DNA from: Temnothorax longispinosus
Taxonomy: Eukaryota > Arthropoda > Insecta > Hymenoptera > Formicidae
DNA: 64,000 nt
Direction: 5' to 3'
NCBI RefSeq assembly: GCF_030848805.1
Contig: NC_092365.1
Span: 4,154,001 to 4,218,000 of the forward strand
A model generated the notes under the pieces. It worked only from the letters and a program-made list of their open reading frames with translations. It was not told where the DNA came from and did no database searches. Below, piece by piece: positions 60,660-64,000 of this stretch; positions within the stretch are counted from its first letter, which is position 1; the number at the start of each line of letters is the position of its first letter. The position numbers and the translations under genes were made by a program.

Positions 60660-61858
60660 GTCCGCGATCATCGTTTTTACAATTATATTCGCTTCGCACG
60701 TTTGATTCCCGACTGACCGCAACAAAGTGGTGGCCGTGGGATCGTTGATCGGGCAGCGCCCGAGTTAACCGTGGGCGCTTGCGTGTGAGAAGTTCGCCTC
60801 TTCGTGGCAACTTTCAGCAAGGGGCTATTCTTCTGAGAATCACCGCAACTTCCATTAGAGAAAAAAATACGTATCATTTCGTTGACTACGCAGGCGCTAT
60901 CGAGATTCGCGAAGACGGAGGTTTACTTTGTCGAGCGACGTCGCGTCGAGGACAAAAGTGTACGGTGTTCAGAAGGATGAATATTTCTGTGCTTCAGCAA
61001 TTTAAGGAAATTTATTTTGAAATGTCTGCCGGGTGTGTTTGCTGCAATGATATCAGTTGTAAATTGACCATATCTAGCATTCTCCTAACACATTGAGGAT
61101 ATAAATCGAGTGTTTTAGTTATAAAAATATTTAATTATAATGCAAATTTATTATAAAATATTATGATAAATTCTTAGAACTAAATAGTATTTTCGTGATA
61201 GCAAATAATGTGCAATTCTCTATGCATTTCCTAATCTTGATATACAAAAAAATAAATACATTATACAGATCTCTTAATAATTGATATTTGCAGATATATC
61301 TATATAAGTTTATGATAAATTCAACTGTGGTTTCTCTACTTCAACATTTTCAACAATGTCAAGCCATTTGGTAAGTCATTTTATTGAAACGTTCTTTGCA
61401 AGCAAACTGCGCCCGACAATTTAGGATGATTGTAGAACACGCCGCAGTCTCGTATTACTCACGATTTGTGTTTTATAAAACTCGAGAAAAGGAAGAAGTT
61501 TCGAAAAGGGAAAAATAATGATAATCGCAATAAAAGTTCAAAACAAAGAATACGCACATATTACTTATACAATATTGCGAACTTAGGCGTATAACTCAGA
61601 GAGTAATTTAAAATAATTCTTTTCGGGGAAGAGGCAAAACTGAGGACGAAGACACTGTATATGAAAATTGCATGACGTGTGCTATTCGGATTACTGTAGT
61701 AATACGATTTATTGTTCGACAGAGAGGTGATTGTTTAGCTGATATTTGATAAAAAGAGTAAGTGAGATATATCATATATCTTACAAAGTGACGGTAGCTT
61801 AGCATTTCTTATACATAGGCGTTCGATAGTTTATATATATAGGATATAACTCCAGAGT
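60660..61858. other. OR17-OR18 spacer
   Basis: No gene recognised. The first 200 bp upstream of OR17 are GC-rich, the rest AT-rich. The conserved upstream block of OR3-OR13 was not detected here. Confidence 0.55.
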
Positions 61859-63594
61859 TTATGTAGTCATCGCTCGTATAAAATTAAAGTACGCCGCTGA
61901 CGTTTTGCACACCTGAAACGCGCATAATACATATAGCAAATATTATTTGTATCAATTGTTAGATAAACATTAAATAATTACCTCGCAGAATCCTTGAAGG
62001 GAGAGATCGAATATTTTTGCGGCCGTCAAGGTTGATGGGCGGTTTGATCTGAGCATCACCAGAATTAAATCCCTCACGATTTTTGTTGGCAAATCATACC
62101 AATCGATAGAATACGACGATTCTCCTACTTTCTCGCTCTTCGTAAAAAGAAGAAATAAATCGATCGATCGATTAATTAATTACATTAATTTTATTATGCT
62201 TAGAATTCAAGCTCAATCGATTTTTATGGAAAATTTTTATTTATTTGTAATTGCGATGGATACGTATTACGAAATATTTTATAAATTATGAATTATCTAG
62301 TACACAAATTGCGGAATGTACCTCTTCTTTAAGGCGATCACCGATAGCTGATATAATATAAACGTTCACAAATATTGATGTCATTAGAACGAAGTATGTG
62401 CCCATAGGTAAAATCTTTCCGTCTTCCCATTCCTGAAATAAGTTTGCATAAACGTAGATTTGAATTTCATCCTGCATTTTGTTCTAATAATTCTTATTAA
62501 TGAAAATACCTTCAGAACTCCGAATTCTAGAAAGCATATAATAATAGTGCATCCAACCATCTCGCATAAAAAGACAATGTTTAATGATTTCTCAATCATC
62601 TCCGCGAATCTGTAATGTATTTCATTACTCAGTGAACGTAAATAAAACTGATGTAAATTACGTAAACGCGTTTTTCTGTCTTTATCTTAGTTACTAATAG
62701 CATATTAATGCATATTGCATGCGATTTAATTGAAAATACGATTGGGGAAATTTACAGAGACACCAACGTAAGGCGCAAATAAAGACTTTTTCACCTGATG
62801 GCTCGCATATGGTGTTCGATTATTCCTCCGAGTCGCTCGTGGAGATCGTCGACCCCGCCGCTGAGGACCGTCTCCATCTGCCTGCGTACGACCTCGAACA
62901 AACAGCAACTGTGCATCACGCAGCTGGCAATTAAGCTGTAAACGCCGGTGTTGGTGGAGAGGAGGATGCTGCTGATCAGGATCTGCGAGACGAAGACAAT
63001 CTCATAGAACGGCGTTGGAAAGTCCTCCACCACGAAGAAGATGTAGTCGCTGAGGTACGGCAGGGGTATTAGCGTCGTGTTGTCTTCCTTGATGATTCTG
63101 TCCTCTAGTAGCGGCATAATTATATGATAGGGCAACGCGCCGCCGTACGATAGCCCCAGGTACGTCACCGTGAAGAGTCTGCCGATCTTGGCGCTCTTCG
63201 TCATCACCAAGCGATCCTCTTCGCACTCCACGTCCCTGTATTGAATCTCCATCTGTTGCAGGCAGTCTCTAATCCCATCTCTGTTGATGATCATCGTCCA
63301 GAATTTGATGATGGCGAGCAGGCTGAACACTTGGGCGGCTATGACCTTCATGTATTTGGTCAGGTCCTCTGCGTCGAAGAAGGTGTATATGACGTGCGGG
63401 ACGAGCAGAAAGCACATCAGACAGAATATCAAGGTTGTCTGGAGGTGATTCTTGATCTTGTCGGTTTTGGAGTTGCCTCGATAGAGCGGCCAGATACCGA
63501 CGGGCGTTAACAGAGTCTTGGCCACCTTCACCACGTACTCCGTGTCGGCCTTATAATTGTGATTGCGAAATAGCGTAAAGGGTTGCGTCGACAT
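61859..63594 (-). CDS. OR18: odorant receptor, complete, 406 residues (divergent clade)
   Basis: Insect 7tm_6 odorant receptor. Exons: 63594-62795, 62609-62510, 62432-62322, 62137-61982, 61912-61859 (stop TAA). Starts MSTQPFTLFR. Exon 1 is 800 nt (phase 2, donor GTGAAA). V-G-I-W-P-L-Y near residue 35; F-F-D-A-E-D-L-T-K-Y-M-K-V-I-A-A-Q-V-F in the first loop and TM2 is identical to OR17, the strongest shared stretch. Exon 2 F-A-E-M-I-E, exon 3 E-W-E-D-G-K and G-D-R-L-K-E-E, exon 4 S-E-K-V-G-E-S and I-D-W-Y-D-L-P, exon 5 V-C-K-T-S-A-A-Y-F-N. Exon 4 donor is GTAATT. Intact. Confidence 0.91.
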
Positions 63595-64000
63595 CGCTCG
63601 CGGAATTTCTAGTTCGCAATTTGTTTTTATATGGATTATAGACGATGCGCGAATATTCCCCCAACGACTGAGACGGACACGAGCGTGCCCCGGCCGCGGG
63701 AGCCAACCGCGGGCACTTGCGTGCGTAATTCATATCTCTTATAGCGATGATTTTCTGCGGGCAATCTGCGAGAATCGTTGAAAGTTTTAATGGCGAGGAA
63801 AACGCATGCAATTTCAGCGGCAACGCATGCGCTGTGACGGTGGTAGCTTCAGACTCTCCGAGTCGGAGCTTTATTCTTCCACGACGGCTGAAGGAGTAGA
63901 GTTCTTTCCAGAGAATGGTCACCCGGAATGTAAGTAGACTCGTGCAAATTAAAAACCAGGCTTTGACCTCGGGAGTTATTAGATAATAAACGTATTATCA
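63595..64000. other. 5' flank of OR18
   Basis: No gene recognised. GC-rich upstream region, similar in base composition to the OR17 5' flank. Open frames on both strands here (63551-63922 minus, 63563-63781 plus) show no known family. Confidence 0.5.

Noticed and set aside
63551..63922. 123-codon minus-strand open frame upstream of and overlapping OR18
   Set aside because: Different frame from OR18, no conserved counterpart before OR17.
1..64000. CRISPR arrays, tRNA or rRNA genes, bacterial operons
   Set aside because: None seen; the direct repeats here are duplicated OR units and transposon remnants in a eukaryotic genome.

Overview
This is an insect nuclear DNA window: AT-rich, intron-containing, with short introns and scattered small transposons. 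Nearly all coding content is one head-to-tail tandem array of odorant receptor (OR) genes of the insect 7tm_6 family, every one transcribed from the minus strand. The scale of expansion, recent duplicates, decayed copies and uniform gene structure suggest a hymenopteran, most likely an ant. That is inference; nothing in the window fixes the species.

I reconstruct 16 apparently complete genes (OR2-OR15, OR17, OR18). There is also one gene cut by the left window edge (OR1), one decayed exon-1 pseudogene (OR16) and two smaller fragments at 1353-1696 and 5416-5532. Every complete gene has five coding exons: a long exon 1 of about 260 codons ending in phase 2, then exons of 100, 111 and 156 nt, then a short last exon of 51-63 nt. 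The predicted proteins have 398-408 residues, normal for this family. The last exon carries the usual TM7 signature (K-T-x-x-T-Y-F/L-N).

Layout by clade: 1-4610 holds OR1 and OR2 in a recent tandem duplication. 6.6-30.3 kb holds OR3-OR8, with proteins starting M-I/F/V-A-N-K-x-Y and spaced about 4-5 kb apart. 31.5-53.1 kb holds OR9-OR14, with proteins starting M-L-I/R-x-E-H-Y-K-D-D. 54.0-55.8 kb is OR15, which shares features with both large clades. 57.1-57.8 kb is pseudogene OR16. 58.9-63.6 kb holds the more divergent pair OR17 and OR18. In each gene exon 1 lies at the high-coordinate end.

Intergenic DNA contains duplicated flanks, three copies of one solo-LTR-like insertion upstream of OR4-OR6, a foldback element with perfect 87 bp arms, several short inverted-repeat elements, and a roughly 1 kb element inside an OR13 intron. 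A noncoding block recurs upstream of OR3-OR13 and OR15 even though the proteins have diverged strongly, which makes it the best regulatory candidate. OR proteins of this kind form ligand-gated cation channels with the co-receptor Orco in antennal neurons. Orco itself is not in this window.
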